Assembly (NCBI RefSeq): GCF_020911925.1
Contig: NZ_CP087134.1
Coordinates: 2,108,001-2,172,000 of the forward strand
Length of the DNA stretch: 64,000 nt
DNA from: Flavobacterium cupriresistens
GTDB taxonomy: Bacteria; Bacteroidota; Bacteroidia; Flavobacteriales; Flavobacteriaceae
Direction of reading: 5' to 3'
The notes below the pieces were generated by a model. It saw only the letters and a list, made by a program, of their open reading frames with translations, was not told the DNA's origin and searched no databases. This document shows, one piece after another, positions 25,045 to 34,586 of this stretch. The stretch's first letter is position 1, and every line of letters starts with the position of its first letter. Position numbers and translations under genes: made by a program.

Positions 25045-27486
25045 ATGAAGACAATTCAAGATTCGATGCTCAAGCCCATTTTTTTACTGATTATGGTATG
25101 CTTTTTTGCTGTTCTCTCTCAAAAAGCACACGCACAATCAGATCCAAGAGAAGTTAGAAAAGAAAATTTTAAAGGAGTTATCAAACTCGATGTAAGAGAT
25201 TCAAAAGCCGACTGGGCGCCATATACTCCAAAAAAGGCACCCGAAGGAGCACCGAATGTACTGTTTGTCTTATATGACGATACCGGTATGGCGGCATGGT
25301 CTCCTTATGGAGGAGCTATTAATATGCCGACCTTGCAAAAACTGGCAGATAATGGGTTGATTTATAGCCAATGGCACACAACAGCCTTATGTTCGCCAAC
25401 AAGATCTACTTTATTGACAGGAAGAAACCATCACTTGACCGGTAATGCGGCTATTACAGAAACGGCTAACGGATTTCCGGGAGCTCATGGACGTATTCCG
25501 GAACAATGTGCTACAATTGGACAAGTTCTACAGGAAAATGGTTGGAGTACTTTTTGGATCGGAAAAGATCATAACGTACCGGAGCAGGATGTAGCTTCAG
25601 GAGCTAGTCGTAAACAATGGCCGACTCAATTAGGTTTTGATCGTTACTACGGATTTTTAGGAGGAGAAACCAATCAATGGTATCCTGATTTAGTAGAAGA
25701 TAATCATTTTACCGAAGCGCCTTACAGCCCGGAAGAAGGTTATCATTTATCTAAAGATTTAGCAGATAAATCAATTGAGTATATTAGAGATCAAAAAGCG
25801 ACGAACCCTTCGAAACCATGGTTTTTATGGTACTGTCCGGGAGCCAATCACGCGCCACACCATGCTCCACAAGAGTATATTGATAAATACAAGGGTAAGT
25901 TTGATGACGGATATGAATCGTATCGTAAATGGGTTTTACCTCGTATGATCGCGAAAGGTGTTTTACCAAAAGATACTAAATTAACGGATCTTAACTTTTT
26001 ACCACCAAATATTGCCAATGAGGCCGATTATGTGCGCCCTTGGGATAAATTAAAACCGGAAGAGAAAAAATTATTCTCAAAATTAGCGGAAGTATATGCT
26101 GGTTTCTCTGAATATACAGATGCTCAAGTGGGTAGAGTAGTCGACTATCTGGAAAAAACAGGTCAGTTAGAAAACACAGTTGTAATTTATGCAGCTGATA
26201 ATGGTGCTTCTGGTGAAGGGTCTCCAAATGGTTCTGTAAACGAAAATAAATTCTTTAACGGATATCCGGATGAATTGGCTGAAAATTTAAAATTACTGGA
26301 CAAATTAGGTGGCCCTGATACATACGAGCATTATCCGACAGGATGGGCAGCTGCATTTTCTACTCCATTTAAAATGTTTAAACGTTACAGCGAATACGCA
26401 GGAGGAACCGCTGATCCACTGGTAATATCATGGCCAAAAGGAATAAAAGCCAGAGGTGAAGTGCGTAATCAATACCATCATTCGACAGATATTGTTCCTA
26501 CTATTTTAGATATCTGTGGTCTTGAAATGCCAAAGGTTCATAATGGGGTGGGGCAATATCCACTTTCGGGAGTATCTATGAAATACAGTTTTACAGCCAA
26601 ACCCGATGATGCTACAGAAAAACACATTCAATATTACGCTATGTTAGGTTCTCGTGCCATCTGGAAAGACGGCTGGAAAGCAGTTGCACTTCATGCACCA
26701 TTAACCGGTAAAGGACATTTTGATAAAGACGAATGGGAATTGTACAATACCAATGTTGACCGTTCTGAATCGACTAATTTAGCAAAGAAAAATCCGGATA
26801 AATTAAAAGAATTAATTGACGCTTGGTTCGACGAAGCAGATAAAAACTTAGTGCTGCCACTGGATGACAGAACCGCAATTGAAATTATTGGATTAGAAAG
26901 ACCTTCTGAAGAAGCACCACGTGAAAAATACGTGTACTATCCAGGAACAGCTCCAGTACCGGAAGGGGTGGCTGTAAACGTAAGAGGAAGATCCTTTAAA
27001 ATTGTTGGTGATGTAGAAATTAAGGACGCTAAGGCTTCAGGAGTAATTTTTGCACACGGTTCTCGTTTTGGCGGACATACCTTGTTTATAAAAGACGGTA
27101 AATTAAATTACGTATACAACTTCTTAGGAATTCAACCTGAACAAAAATTTGTTTCTTCGACTACACTTGCTCCGGGTAAATATACTTTAGGAATGGAGTT
27201 TATCAGAGAAAAAACGGGTGAACACGGAGAACAAATCGGTCAGATGAAATTATACATCAATGACAAAGAAGTTGCTTCAGGGCCGATGAAAACGCAACCC
27301 GGTAAATTTACACTTTCCGGAGACGGACTTTGCGTAGGGTTTGATAGCGGTGATGCCGTAAGTAAAGAGTACAAAACCCCTGGAACCTTCAAAGGAGGAA
27401 CGATATTGGGTGTTGGTGTCTCTGTTGGAAAAGAACAATATCAGGATTTGCAAAAAGAAGCTGCAAGAGCACTTAAGCGAGATTAA
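25045..27486 (+). CDS. Exported arylsulfatase (type I, formylglycine-dependent)
   Basis: This 813-residue sulfatase has a signal peptide ending at 'KAHAQS' (residue ~32). The sulfatase signature C116-S-P-T-R120, followed by 'STLLTGRNHH', gives the Cys that is matured to formylglycine. Metal ligands are in 'VLFVLYDDTG' (N-terminal Asp pair) and 'VVIYAADNGASGEG'. The sulfatase domain covers residues ~65-590, and a C-terminal ~200-residue beta domain resembles that of long AtsA-like enzymes. It should hydrolyse sulfate esters in the periplasm. No maturase gene (anSME/FGE) is in the window. The porin 1.1 kb away could feed substrate or take up anions. Confidence 0.92.
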   Translation: MKTIQDSMLKPIFLLIMVCFFAVLSQKAHAQSDPREVRKENFKGVIKLDVRDSKADWAPYTPKKAPEGAPNVLFVLYDDTGMAAWSPYGGAINMPTLQKLADNGLIYSQWHTTALCSPTRSTLLTGRNHHLTGNAAITETANGFPGAHGRIPEQCATIGQVLQENGWSTFWIGKDHNVPEQDVASGASRKQWPTQLGFDRYYGFLGGETNQWYPDLVEDNHFTEAPYSPEEGYHLSKDLADKSIEYIRDQKATNPSKPWFLWYCPGANHAPHHAPQEYIDKYKGKFDDGYESYRKWVLPRMIAKGVLPKDTKLTDLNFLPPNIANEADYVRPWDKLKPEEKKLFSKLAEVYAGFSEYTDAQVGRVVDYLEKTGQLENTVVIYAADNGASGEGSPNGSVNENKFFNGYPDELAENLKLLDKLGGPDTYEHYPTGWAAAFSTPFKMFKRYSEYAGGTADPLVISWPKGIKARGEVRNQYHHSTDIVPTILDICGLEMPKVHNGVGQYPLSGVSMKYSFTAKPDDATEKHIQYYAMLGSRAIWKDGWKAVALHAPLTGKGHFDKDEWELYNTNVDRSESTNLAKKNPDKLKELIDAWFDEADKNLVLPLDDRTAIEIIGLERPSEEAPREKYVYYPGTAPVPEGVAVNVRGRSFKIVGDVEIKDAKASGVIFAHGSRFGGHTLFIKDGKLNYVYNFLGIQPEQKFVSSTTLAPGKYTLGMEFIREKTGEHGEQIGQMKLYINDKEVASGPMKTQPGKFTLSGDGLCVGFDSGDAVSKEYKTPGTFKGGTILGVGVSVGKEQYQDLQKEAARALKRD

Positions 27487-27509
27487 AAAATAATAGAATA
27501 AGAAAAATG

Positions 27510-27537
27510 AAAGCCCGATCAGATTTGATCGGGCTTT
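27510..27537. terminator. Strong bidirectional terminator after arylsulfatase
   Basis: AAAGCCCGATCA (27510-27521), tetraloop GATT, TGATCGGGCTTT (27526-27537). It is a perfect 12-bp stem between convergent genes, ending the arylsulfatase transcript and possibly that of the gene on the minus strand. Confidence 0.9.
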
Positions 27538-27575
27538 TATGATTTATTGGCTTTGTAATGCTGTAAAGCAGTTGC

Positions 27576-28670
27576 TTAAAAATTAGTATTCACTTTTTTA
27601 GAACGATCTGCAATGTAGGAGATAAGCCAAGTTACCTGTCCTTCTTTCACAAAGTACACTTCTTTGGTCTCTAAACTTGGAATACTTTCCAGACAAGACA
27701 ATAGTATGTTGTTTGCCGAGATAAGGTATTTCTGGTCATAGGTACTCAAAACTCTGGCTGCTTCTTTATTGGTTTTAGAAAGGCTATTAAGTTTGTTGAA
27801 ATTATTCTTCACAATAGCATCGTAATTGATAACGTCTTCTAAGGTCAAAGGAATATAATGATCTTTAACGTTTTCATTATAATAAAGAGTTGCAAAAGCC
27901 CAGACAGCGCCACCCGATAAGTAGATTTTATCTTTTTTTAGTAAAAGCGGGTTAGCATCAAGCATTTCTTTTATCTTCTTACGCAGTACCGTGTTATAAT
28001 CAAACGACTTTTCTTGAAATGTCGAAAGATCATTAACCTGACTTTGATTTACAACCGTTTTTTGTACGGCATCAGTAAGAGTCATCGTGCCGAAATCAAG
28101 TTCCAAAGGAATGAACTCTAATTTATTGTCTTCAAGCTCATCAATGTATCCCCCTTTTGTGCTCTGAGCGCCAATATCCAGTAATAGAGCACTAGAGTAA
28201 TTAGCAGGAGGAATACCGCCTTTAACTAATACTTTAGCCTCTTCGCTAACATTCATTATATCTAAATTTTTATCGGTTAGCGTACTGATCTTATTTTTTA
28301 AGACGTCAACGTTGCGGGCAGAGGAGAAAACGGGAGCCGCTACGATAAAGATATGATCTTCGCGAATTTTAAATTCAGTTTTTATTTTCTGTAATTGGTC
28401 AACAATTATATTAATCGATTTGTTGATGTCGTCCTGAGTAAGCTCACCGTTTGCAGAAATATGATCGGCAAGACTAAGTCTGTTATTCGAAAAGTATAGA
28501 ATATCGTATTCTGCTTTTTTGATATTATTCATCTCTAAAACGGAAACTTTGATCGCACGACGTCCGATTTCAATTCCGGCATAAATATTTTTTTGAGAAA
28601 ATGTATTAATGGAAAATAATAAGCTAAAAAGAATGAAAAATAAAATTTGGGGTTTGTTTTTTGTAAACAT
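27576..28670 (-). CDS. Exported Ppx/GppA-like (actin-fold) protein
   Basis: This 364-residue protein has a signal-peptide-like N-terminus ('MFTKNKPQILFFILFSLLFSINTFSQ'). An exopolyphosphatase/GppA-like actin-fold domain follows. It shows 'IYAGIEIGRRAIKVSVLEM' (phosphate-1-like loop), 'NVSEEAKVLVKGGIP' (the SGxEEA-type helix of Ppx), 'SALLLDIGAQSTKGGYID' (phosphate-2-like loop) and 'KIYLSGGAVWAFATL'. Ppx/GppA enzymes normally act in the cytoplasm on polyphosphate or pppGpp, so an exported version is unusual. It is a single gene, convergent with the arylsulfatase. The family call is by motif pattern; activity is unknown. Confidence 0.7.
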   Translation of the reverse strand: MFTKNKPQILFFILFSLLFSINTFSQKNIYAGIEIGRRAIKVSVLEMNNIKKAEYDILYFSNNRLSLADHISANGELTQDDINKSINIIVDQLQKIKTEFKIREDHIFIVAAPVFSSARNVDVLKNKISTLTDKNLDIMNVSEEAKVLVKGGIPPANYSSALLLDIGAQSTKGGYIDELEDNKLEFIPLELDFGTMTLTDAVQKTVVNQSQVNDLSTFQEKSFDYNTVLRKKIKEMLDANPLLLKKDKIYLSGGAVWAFATLYYNENVKDHYIPLTLEDVINYDAIVKNNFNKLNSLSKTNKEAARVLSTYDQKYLISANNILLSCLESIPSLETKEVYFVKEGQVTWLISYIADRSKKVNTNF

Positions 28671-29505
28671 TGGATTTAATTACGGTTTTAGTATAATTTT
28701 GAATAAAGTAGTTAGGGTAATTTGTTGTTGTGTTTGTTTGTAAATCATAGATATGTAGGTTATTGTTGTTTTAGAGGCTAATAATTTAGGATCGCAGCGG
28801 TATACTTTTCAAGAAGAATGGATTAGTTTTTAGAGTAGCCTTCAAAGTAAAAAAGGATATCATGGTTGCAAATGTGTAAATTATAAAATGAAAGATAATA
28901 GTTGGTTACCCGGCCTAAAACGGCGTAGTAAAAACTGTTAAATTTGAGTTTGCAAATTTATAAAAACCTTTACGAATACAAACTCAGTTATTAAAAAAAT
29001 ATAGGGTTTAATTACTGGTAGGATGTTTCAAAGTTATGGACGGGTAGACTTAGGTTTGTAAAGTGTTGAATAAGAATAAGAAGCGAAAAAGTAAGTCAAA
29101 AATACCTTCCGATACTTTTTGTTTTCAGGAAGTATTTTGGACTTACATAATCGGAGTTGTCGGTAAAGGTTTCCGCTACTTCAAAAGAATAAAATTAAGA
29201 TAAGAATTGTGTTTAGTGCAAAAAAAAGCCTCAGTTTTCTCTGAAGCTTTGTCTTAGTAGTTAATTCTTTTTGGAATCGCTATATCTTTTAAAAGAGTAT
29301 TTTTCTTTTAGTGATTTTTCTAAATATTCGTTTTTATGCTTTTTAGATTGAACTAAACGTCCGTAAAGTCTTTTGTTTTCCTTGTAATCTACTACTAATC
29401 CGTAAATAATTAAATCTAATAACTTTTAAAAATTGGTCAGATTTGTTGAATAAAAAACAATACTACAAAGGATTGTTGAGTACCAGTTTCACATTCAGAT
29501 TACTC
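28671..29505. other. Long intergenic region with a gene fragment and a trailer-type terminator
   Basis: About 830 bp. It contains the hairpin AAAGCCTCAG/CTGAAGCTTT at 29225-29250, the same terminator used by the tRNA-trailer repeats, followed by 'GTCTTAGTAG' as at tRNA 3' ends. Just after it a 54-codon frame is open on the minus strand (29261-29425). The rest holds no recognisable gene. Confidence 0.5.
29261..29425 (-). pseudogene. Possible gene remnant without start codon
   Basis: A 54-codon minus-strand frame encodes a protein-like sequence with a hydrophobic start (LLDLIIYGLVVDYKENKRL) and a very basic end ('KYSFKRYSDSKKN'). It has no ATG/GTG and follows a stop codon directly. It may be the 3' remnant of a membrane protein gene, joined to a trailer-type terminator. 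Weak evidence. Confidence 0.25.
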
Positions 29506-29943
29506 TTATTTACTATTTTTTGTGTCTAAAAAAAACAACAGTTTCTCGGCGTTTTTACCATTTTCTCCGAAGTCAATCATGTTGTTAAAATCTATTTTTA
29601 GAGAACTATTGTCATTAAAGTATATTTTCAGTCTATCGGCAATACGACCACTATAAAACTTCGAGTTTTTAATATCTGATAGCTTAATCGTTTGATTTTC
29701 CATTTTAGAAAATAAGGGTTTTTTGTCCCATTCCATTATAATTATTTCTGCTTCATTTTGTAAATCAATATGCAATGTGCCGGTAAATGCACGGAATAGT
29801 AAAATGGTAGACGCAATACTAAAAACAAGCAATGGAATGGTTAGAGCTTTAAATCCTAAAAGGGTCAAAATAAATCCTTCAATTGGTAAGGAAATCAGAT
29901 AAGCGATCACAAAAGGGACAGTGTTTAAAGTTTTAATCTTCAT
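29506..29943 (-). CDS. Small inner-membrane protein of unknown function
   Basis: This 145-residue protein has two to three hydrophobic segments in its first ~55 residues ('PFVIAYLISLPIEGFILTLLGF', 'LTIPLLVFSIASTILLF'). A ~90-residue soluble beta-rich domain follows ('TGTLHIDLQNEAEIIIMEW...LKIYFNDNSSLKIDF') that looks like a PH-like or signalling module. No family is recognised. It is a single gene, with tRNA-Glu about 280 bp upstream. Confidence 0.6.
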   Translation of the reverse strand: MKIKTLNTVPFVIAYLISLPIEGFILTLLGFKALTIPLLVFSIASTILLFRAFTGTLHIDLQNEAEIIIMEWDKKPLFSKMENQTIKLSDIKNSKFYSGRIADRLKIYFNDNSSLKIDFNNMIDFGENGKNAEKLLFFLDTKNSK

Positions 29944-30088
29944 AATTTAATTAGTATAGTTGATTAAGGTTTTTTAATTCATTTAATCTGTAGCAAAATA
30001 AAAAACAGACTAGATTCAAAATCTCTGTAAAAAAGATGAAGAAGATTTCTAAATTGTCAAAAGGACAAACGGAGAGCGTAACCTTTTA

Positions 30089-30147
30089 ACTTTGCGGCTT
30101 TGCGACTTTGCAAGATTTAGCTTCTCCACAACTTTTGGACTTGATCC
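30089..30147. repeat. CTTTGCGAC-type palindromic repeat plus shared GGACTTGATCC segment
   Basis: ACTTTGCGGCTTTGCGACTT followed by TGCAAGATTT (to 30118) belongs to the same family as copies near 40.4, 40.54, 59.4 and 59.9-60.3 kb. The adjoining 'CCACAACTTTTGGACTTGATCC' part (its first 20 bases run CCACAACTTTTGGACTTGAT) recurs at 40571-40592, in the same order after a CTTTGCGA unit. Confidence 0.6.
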
Positions 30148-30189
30148 AAAAAGAATCAATTGATTTTTCTAAAAACAGTGTATAACAAA

Positions 30190-30215
30190 AAAGCTTCAGA
30201 TTTCTCTGAAGCTTT
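30190..30215 (-). terminator. tRNA-Glu trailer terminator
   Basis: AAAGCTTCAGA, loop TTTC, TCTGAAGCTTT: a perfect 11-bp stem 8 bp beyond the tRNA-Glu 3' end. It shares its sequence with the terminators of the tRNA-fMet trailers. Confidence 0.8.
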
Positions 30216-30223
30216 GTCTTTAG

Positions 30224-30295
30224 TAGCCCGTAGCGGAATCGAACCGCTCTTACATGGATGAAAACCATGCGTCCTAACCGATAGACGAACGGGCC
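30224..30295 (-). tRNA. tRNA-Glu (TTC)
   Basis: This is a 72-nt cloverleaf on the minus strand with no encoded CCA. The anticodon stem CATGG/CCATG encloses loop TTTTCAT, giving anticodon UUC. The T arm is AGCGG-TTCGATT-CCGCT. The acceptor stem GGCCCGT/ACGGGCT has a G1-U72 wobble at its top. Confidence 0.95.
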
Positions 30296-30798
30296 TGCTT
30301 TGTTGTTGCGAGTGCAAAAATGCAACTATTTTTGGAATACACAATGAGATTTTGAAAATTTATTTTTTTCGTTTTTCTGAAAACAGGGCATTAAAAAGTA
30401 AGAAATCGTAAAGTGATTGAGTTAAGTAATGTGTATTTATTTGATTAATAATCGTTTGTTTTTGTGTTAGGAAGAGAGGAAGAGCGTTTTTTTCTTTCGT
30501 TATTAAAATAAATAATTTTCCATAAAATTTAAAATAACTGTTTTTTAAAGAATATTCTTATGATTATTTGTTGTAACTTTTAATGAGTTCTCTATTAATT
30601 CCAGTCTTTAGTTGTCAATTTCTTCTCAAAACTTTGTTTTTAGAACGGAAAAAGAGCTATAAAAATTTATAATTTCGATTTGAGCAATAGCGAAGAGACA
30701 AAACAGTTTGAATTTTTTACGCTAAACAGTATGGGTCTGCAATCCAAACCATCAATTAAGTTGGAATTTAAAATAGTAGAATTTACAAATGACTATTT
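30296..30798. other. Intergenic region between tRNA-Glu and truC
   Basis: About 500 bp, mostly AT. Near 30760 there is a partial trailer-repeat core (GTTGGAATTTAAAATAG). No gene is credible. Confidence 0.5.
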
Positions 30799-31494
30799 CT
30801 ATTGGTATTTACTCAAATCCAGATTAAGAATAGTGCCAACTCTGCTAAACTCTTCATTAATCTTTGCGTTCAAGATTAGTTGTTCCTCTTTTTTCGGATG
30901 AGTAAAAGTTAACTGATGTGCATGAAGCATCATTTCTTTCAGTTCATAATTCTCCAACCATAATTTGTTTTGTTTGTTACAACCATGTGGACGGCTTCCT
31001 AAAATGGGATGAAAAATATGTTTGAAATGTTTTCGTAATTGATGCATACGTCCAGTTTCAGGAATCGCTTCTACCAAACAATATCGTGACGTTGGTTTAT
31101 TGTTAAACTCTAACTCAACTTCAGCATTTTGCAAACGACGAAAGTATGTTATTGCATTTTGTTTAATGTCATCATCATTGGTTAGATCATAATCAATCGT
31201 TAGTTCTTCGGGTGACCAACCACGTAAAATTGCTAAATATTTTTTTTCGACTTCGCGTGTAGCAAAACGATCATTCATAATTTTCAAGACCTCTTTATCC
31301 AAAGCAAATAATAAGACACCGGATGTTTTTCGGTCTAACCGATGAACAGGGTAAACGTGTTGCCCTATCTGATTTCTCAATTCTTGAATAGCATAAACTT
31401 TTGCATCGCGCGCATAAAATGATTTGTGAACCAACAATCCACTTGGTTTATTGATTGCTATAATATATTCGTCTTGGTAAAGAATTTCTAACAT
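30799..31494 (-). CDS. truC: tRNA pseudouridine(65) synthase TruC-like (RluA family)
   Basis: This 231-residue RluA-family enzyme has catalytic Asp54 in 'VHRLDRKTSGVLLFAL'. It starts 'MLEILYQDEYIIAINKPSGLLVH', shows 'EKKYLAILRGW', and carries the TruC-like 'GRMHQLRKHFKHIFHPILGSRPHGCNKQNKLW' segment. It isomerises a uridine to pseudouridine in RNA; the HGCNKQN stretch and short length favour TruC (tRNA U65) over RluA/C/D. It has no S4 domain. It is a single gene next to a tRNA. Confidence 0.88.
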   Translation of the reverse strand: MLEILYQDEYIIAINKPSGLLVHKSFYARDAKVYAIQELRNQIGQHVYPVHRLDRKTSGVLLFALDKEVLKIMNDRFATREVEKKYLAILRGWSPEELTIDYDLTNDDDIKQNAITYFRRLQNAEVELEFNNKPTSRYCLVEAIPETGRMHQLRKHFKHIFHPILGSRPHGCNKQNKLWLENYELKEMMLHAHQLTFTHPKKEEQLILNAKINEEFSRVGTILNLDLSKYQ

Positions 31495-31559
31495 TTGGCA
31501 AAAATAAAGGAGATTTCGATTAAAATCACTTATAAGACTTATTTATTTGGATACTTTTA

Positions 31560-32070
31560 TTTTCGTAGTGGGAATAAGACTCAAATCTATGTCAGAGACG
31601 TCGGATAAATAATCTTCTGATTTGTAAATTGTTTAATTATGTTATCCGTTAGTTGGAATTTGGATTTTATAGGTTTTTCTATTTTGATAGTTTCTGCTTT
31701 TGAATAGAAAAAAGGCTCATAAAAAGTTGGAATTTGGAATTTAAAAAATTGGAATTTTCCCTACAAGTATGATTGAAAGCAAAAAAGCCTCAGATTTGAC
31801 TGAAGTTTTACTTTAGCAGCAGGAATAGGACGCGAACCTGTGCCGGAGACGCCAAATAATAATCTTCTGATTTGTATATTGTTAATTATGTTATCCATTA
31901 GTTGGAATTTGGATTTTATAGGTTTTTCTATTTTGATAGTTTCTACTTTTGAATAGAAAAAAGGCTATAAAAAGTTGGAATTTGGAATTTAAAAAATTGG
32001 AATTTCCCCCTATAAGTATTGCTAAAAACAAGAAATCTCTAGATTTCACCAAGACTTTGTTTCAGTACCA
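31560..32070. repeat. Two tandem ~255-bp tRNA-trailer repeat units
   Basis: Unit 1 starts at about 31565 ('GTAGTGGGAATAAGACTCAA', a decayed tRNA T-arm region) and unit 2 at about 31817 ('AGCAGCAGGAATAGGACGCG'). Each contains in order a tRNA 3' remnant, 'AATCTTCTGATTTGTA', a half core (31652; 31901), 'TCTATTTTGATAGTTTCT', the full core GTTGGAATTTGGAATTT (31726; 31974) and a CTCAGATTT/CTCTAGATTT terminator-like stretch. These fill the 31495-32212 gap and form the left border of the M13 duplication. Confidence 0.75.
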
Positions 32071-32212
32071 GAATGCCTTCTAACAAAAACTTTAAAATTA
32101 AAAACTGAATTCGTATATTGTTCTGCTAAAATTAAATATACCAAACAGATACGCTTTAGAATAGCTGTCTTCAAATGTTTTTCCGTTCATTTTAATAGAA
32201 ATAATCTAAATC

Positions 32213-34225
32213 ATGAAAAATTCATTATTACTCTTCATTGCATTCTTAGCTTTTACATCGTGTTCAAAACATCAAGGGAAAAAAAATGTTGCGATCACCG
32301 GAATAGATTCCACATTGCGACCAGGTGATGATTTTTTTAAATACGTAAATGGCAAATGGTATGATTCTGTACCAATACCTGCATCTCAAGCCGGAGTTGG
32401 TGTTTATATGTTTATGAATTACCCACAACGAATGCGCCTGCAAGGAATATTGGACAGTATTTCGGAAAGCAAGAATCCAGCAGGAAGTATAGCACAAAAG
32501 GTAGGAGACTTTTATGCATCAGGTATGGATACTGTAACCATTGACAAACGCGGTTATACACCTATCAAACCCCTACTTGCTAAAATTGAAGCAATCAGCG
32601 ATGTACCGTCCTTAATGAACTTTGTGGTTAACGAAGTAAAAGTGGATAATTCTTCTATTATAGGTTTTGGAGTGTCACCCGATGATAAAAACAGCAGTAT
32701 GAATATTGCCCAAGTCTATCAAACGGGTATCGGTTTGCCTGACAAGGATTATTATTTCAAATCAGATTCATCAACTGTTGCCATACAGAAATCGTACAAA
32801 AAATATCTTGCCGCATTATTTCAGCAAACAGGCAGCAATGCCAAAGAGGCTATAAAGAATGCGAATTTGGTTTACGATATTGACAAACAACTTGCCGTTT
32901 CGCATAAAACAAAAGTTGAACTAAGGGACGTACAGGCAAATTACAATAAAATGGCTGTGACAGATCTTGTAAAAAGACATCCCAACATAGGCTGGACTAC
33001 TTTTTTAAATAATTTAGGCGCCAAAACCGATTCCATTAATGTATGCCAACCTGCCTATTACGATGCTCTTAATAAACTCTTAAAAACCATTCCCATTGCG
33101 AATTGGAAAATTTACTTGAAAGCAAACTCTCTGGAAAGATATGCAGATGACTTAAGTAAGCCTTTTGTAGATGCCTCATTTGAGTATACCAAAGTGCTTT
33201 CCGGTCAAGCTGTTCAAAAATCACGTGGAGAAATAATGGCGAATGTCCTTGATAATTACTTAGGCGAAGCGTTGGGTGAATTGTATGTAAAGAAATATTT
33301 TTCAGAAGATGCAAAAAAGCGTATGCTGATACTGGTGAATAATCTGCAAAAAGCGTATGCCAAAAGAATTGATAAATTGGAATGGATGAGTCAAAGTACG
33401 AAACAAAAAGCCAAAGAAAAATTGGCTGCCATGACTAAGAAAATAGGATATCCGGACAAATGGAAAGATTATAGCAATGTACAAATAGCGAGGAACACCT
33501 ATTTTGAGAATATAGTTTCGGCTGCTACAGCTGCCTATCAATTTCAATTGGCAAAATTGGGTAAGCCAGTCGATAAATCAGAATGGTATACTACAGTTCC
33601 AACAGTTACGGCCTATAATAACCCTACTGCAAATGAAATTGTTTTTCCTGCAGGTATTTTACAGCCCCCGTATTTTGATAATAATGCAGACGACGCGCTT
33701 AATTATGGAGGTATCGGAATGGTTATAGGTCACGAAATAACCCATACTTTTGATGATCAAGGTGCACAATATGACAAGGATGGAAACTTAAAAAACTGGT
33801 GGACAAAAGAGGATTATGCAAAGTTTAAATCAAGAATACAACAGGTTATCAATTTGTACAGCACCTATACCGTTTTAGGCGATCTACATATTAATGGCGA
33901 AATGACAGTTGGTGAAAATACGGCGGATATTGCCGGAATAGCAGTTGCCTACGATGCTTTTAAAATGACCGAAGAAGGAAAAGGAAATACAAAAATTGAC
34001 GGTTTTACTCCAGACCAACGTTTCTTTATTTCTATAGCCAAAATATGGAGAGTAAAAATGAAAGACGAGTTCCTGCGTTTGTGGATTAACAATAACCCAC
34101 ATTCTCCACCAAATTGGCGTGTTAATGGTCCTCTAATGAATACGACACCTTTTTACGACGCCTTTAATGTACAACCAAAAGATAAAATGTTTTTGCCAAA
34201 GAAAGAGAGAATAACAATTTGGTAA
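32213..34225 (+). CDS. M13-family zinc metalloprotease lipoprotein (PepO/neprilysin-like), copy 1
   Basis: This 670-residue protein has a lipoprotein signal peptide ('MKNSLLLFIAFLAFTSCS', Cys17). The zinc motif HEITH is at 507-511 in 'GMVIGHEITHTFDDQGAQYD'. The third zinc ligand Glu568 is in 'GENTADIAG', and the C-terminal 'NPHSPPNWRVNGPLMNTTPFYDAF' ends ITIW. These are the hallmarks of M13 oligopeptidases, which cleave small peptides. It is probably anchored to the periplasmic face or cell surface. It differs from copy 2 at about 17 positions by eye and keeps the more usual HEITH and LRLWINN forms. Confidence 0.93.
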   Translation: MKNSLLLFIAFLAFTSCSKHQGKKNVAITGIDSTLRPGDDFFKYVNGKWYDSVPIPASQAGVGVYMFMNYPQRMRLQGILDSISESKNPAGSIAQKVGDFYASGMDTVTIDKRGYTPIKPLLAKIEAISDVPSLMNFVVNEVKVDNSSIIGFGVSPDDKNSSMNIAQVYQTGIGLPDKDYYFKSDSSTVAIQKSYKKYLAALFQQTGSNAKEAIKNANLVYDIDKQLAVSHKTKVELRDVQANYNKMAVTDLVKRHPNIGWTTFLNNLGAKTDSINVCQPAYYDALNKLLKTIPIANWKIYLKANSLERYADDLSKPFVDASFEYTKVLSGQAVQKSRGEIMANVLDNYLGEALGELYVKKYFSEDAKKRMLILVNNLQKAYAKRIDKLEWMSQSTKQKAKEKLAAMTKKIGYPDKWKDYSNVQIARNTYFENIVSAATAAYQFQLAKLGKPVDKSEWYTTVPTVTAYNNPTANEIVFPAGILQPPYFDNNADDALNYGGIGMVIGHEITHTFDDQGAQYDKDGNLKNWWTKEDYAKFKSRIQQVINLYSTYTVLGDLHINGEMTVGENTADIAGIAVAYDAFKMTEEGKGNTKIDGFTPDQRFFISIAKIWRVKMKDEFLRLWINNNPHSPPNWRVNGPLMNTTPFYDAFNVQPKDKMFLPKKERITIW

Positions 34226-34253
34226 TACCCTCGCTCTCTAGAATGTTCCCGTG

Positions 34254-34294
34254 AAAAGCTACGCAAAGGTCCTGTGAACTTTGCGTAGCTTTTT
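34254..34294 (+). terminator. Terminator of M13 copy 1
   Basis: AAAAGCTACGCAAAG (34254-34268) pairs with CTTTGCGTAGCTTTT (34279-34293). The equivalent hairpin behind copy 2 keeps the shape with different bases. Confidence 0.85.
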
Positions 34295-34586
34295 GGTTTA
34301 TTAGAAATTATGTTTCGACTTCTGAATAGGAAAATAGCTCATAAAAAGTTGGAATTTGGAATTTAAAAAATGGGAATTTTCCCCTATAAGTATTGCTAAA
34401 AACAAGAAATCTCTAGATTTCACCAAGACTTTATTTCAGTACCAGAATGCCTTCTAACAAAAACTTTAAAATTAAAAACTGAATTCGTATATTGTTCTGC
34501 TAAAATTAAATATACCAAACAGATACGTTTTAGAATAGCTGTCTTCAAATGTTTTTCCGTTCATTTTAATAGAAATAATCTAAATC

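Noticed and set aside
30086..30344. Two overlapping minus-strand frames across tRNA-Glu
   Set aside because: They run through the tRNA, its terminator and a palindrome repeat; coding is implausible.
31560..31870. Functional tRNA genes at the GGGAATAGGACGCGAACC-like stretches
   Set aside because: Only the T-arm side is recognisable; no anticodon stem or 5' acceptor strand is present, so they are remnants.
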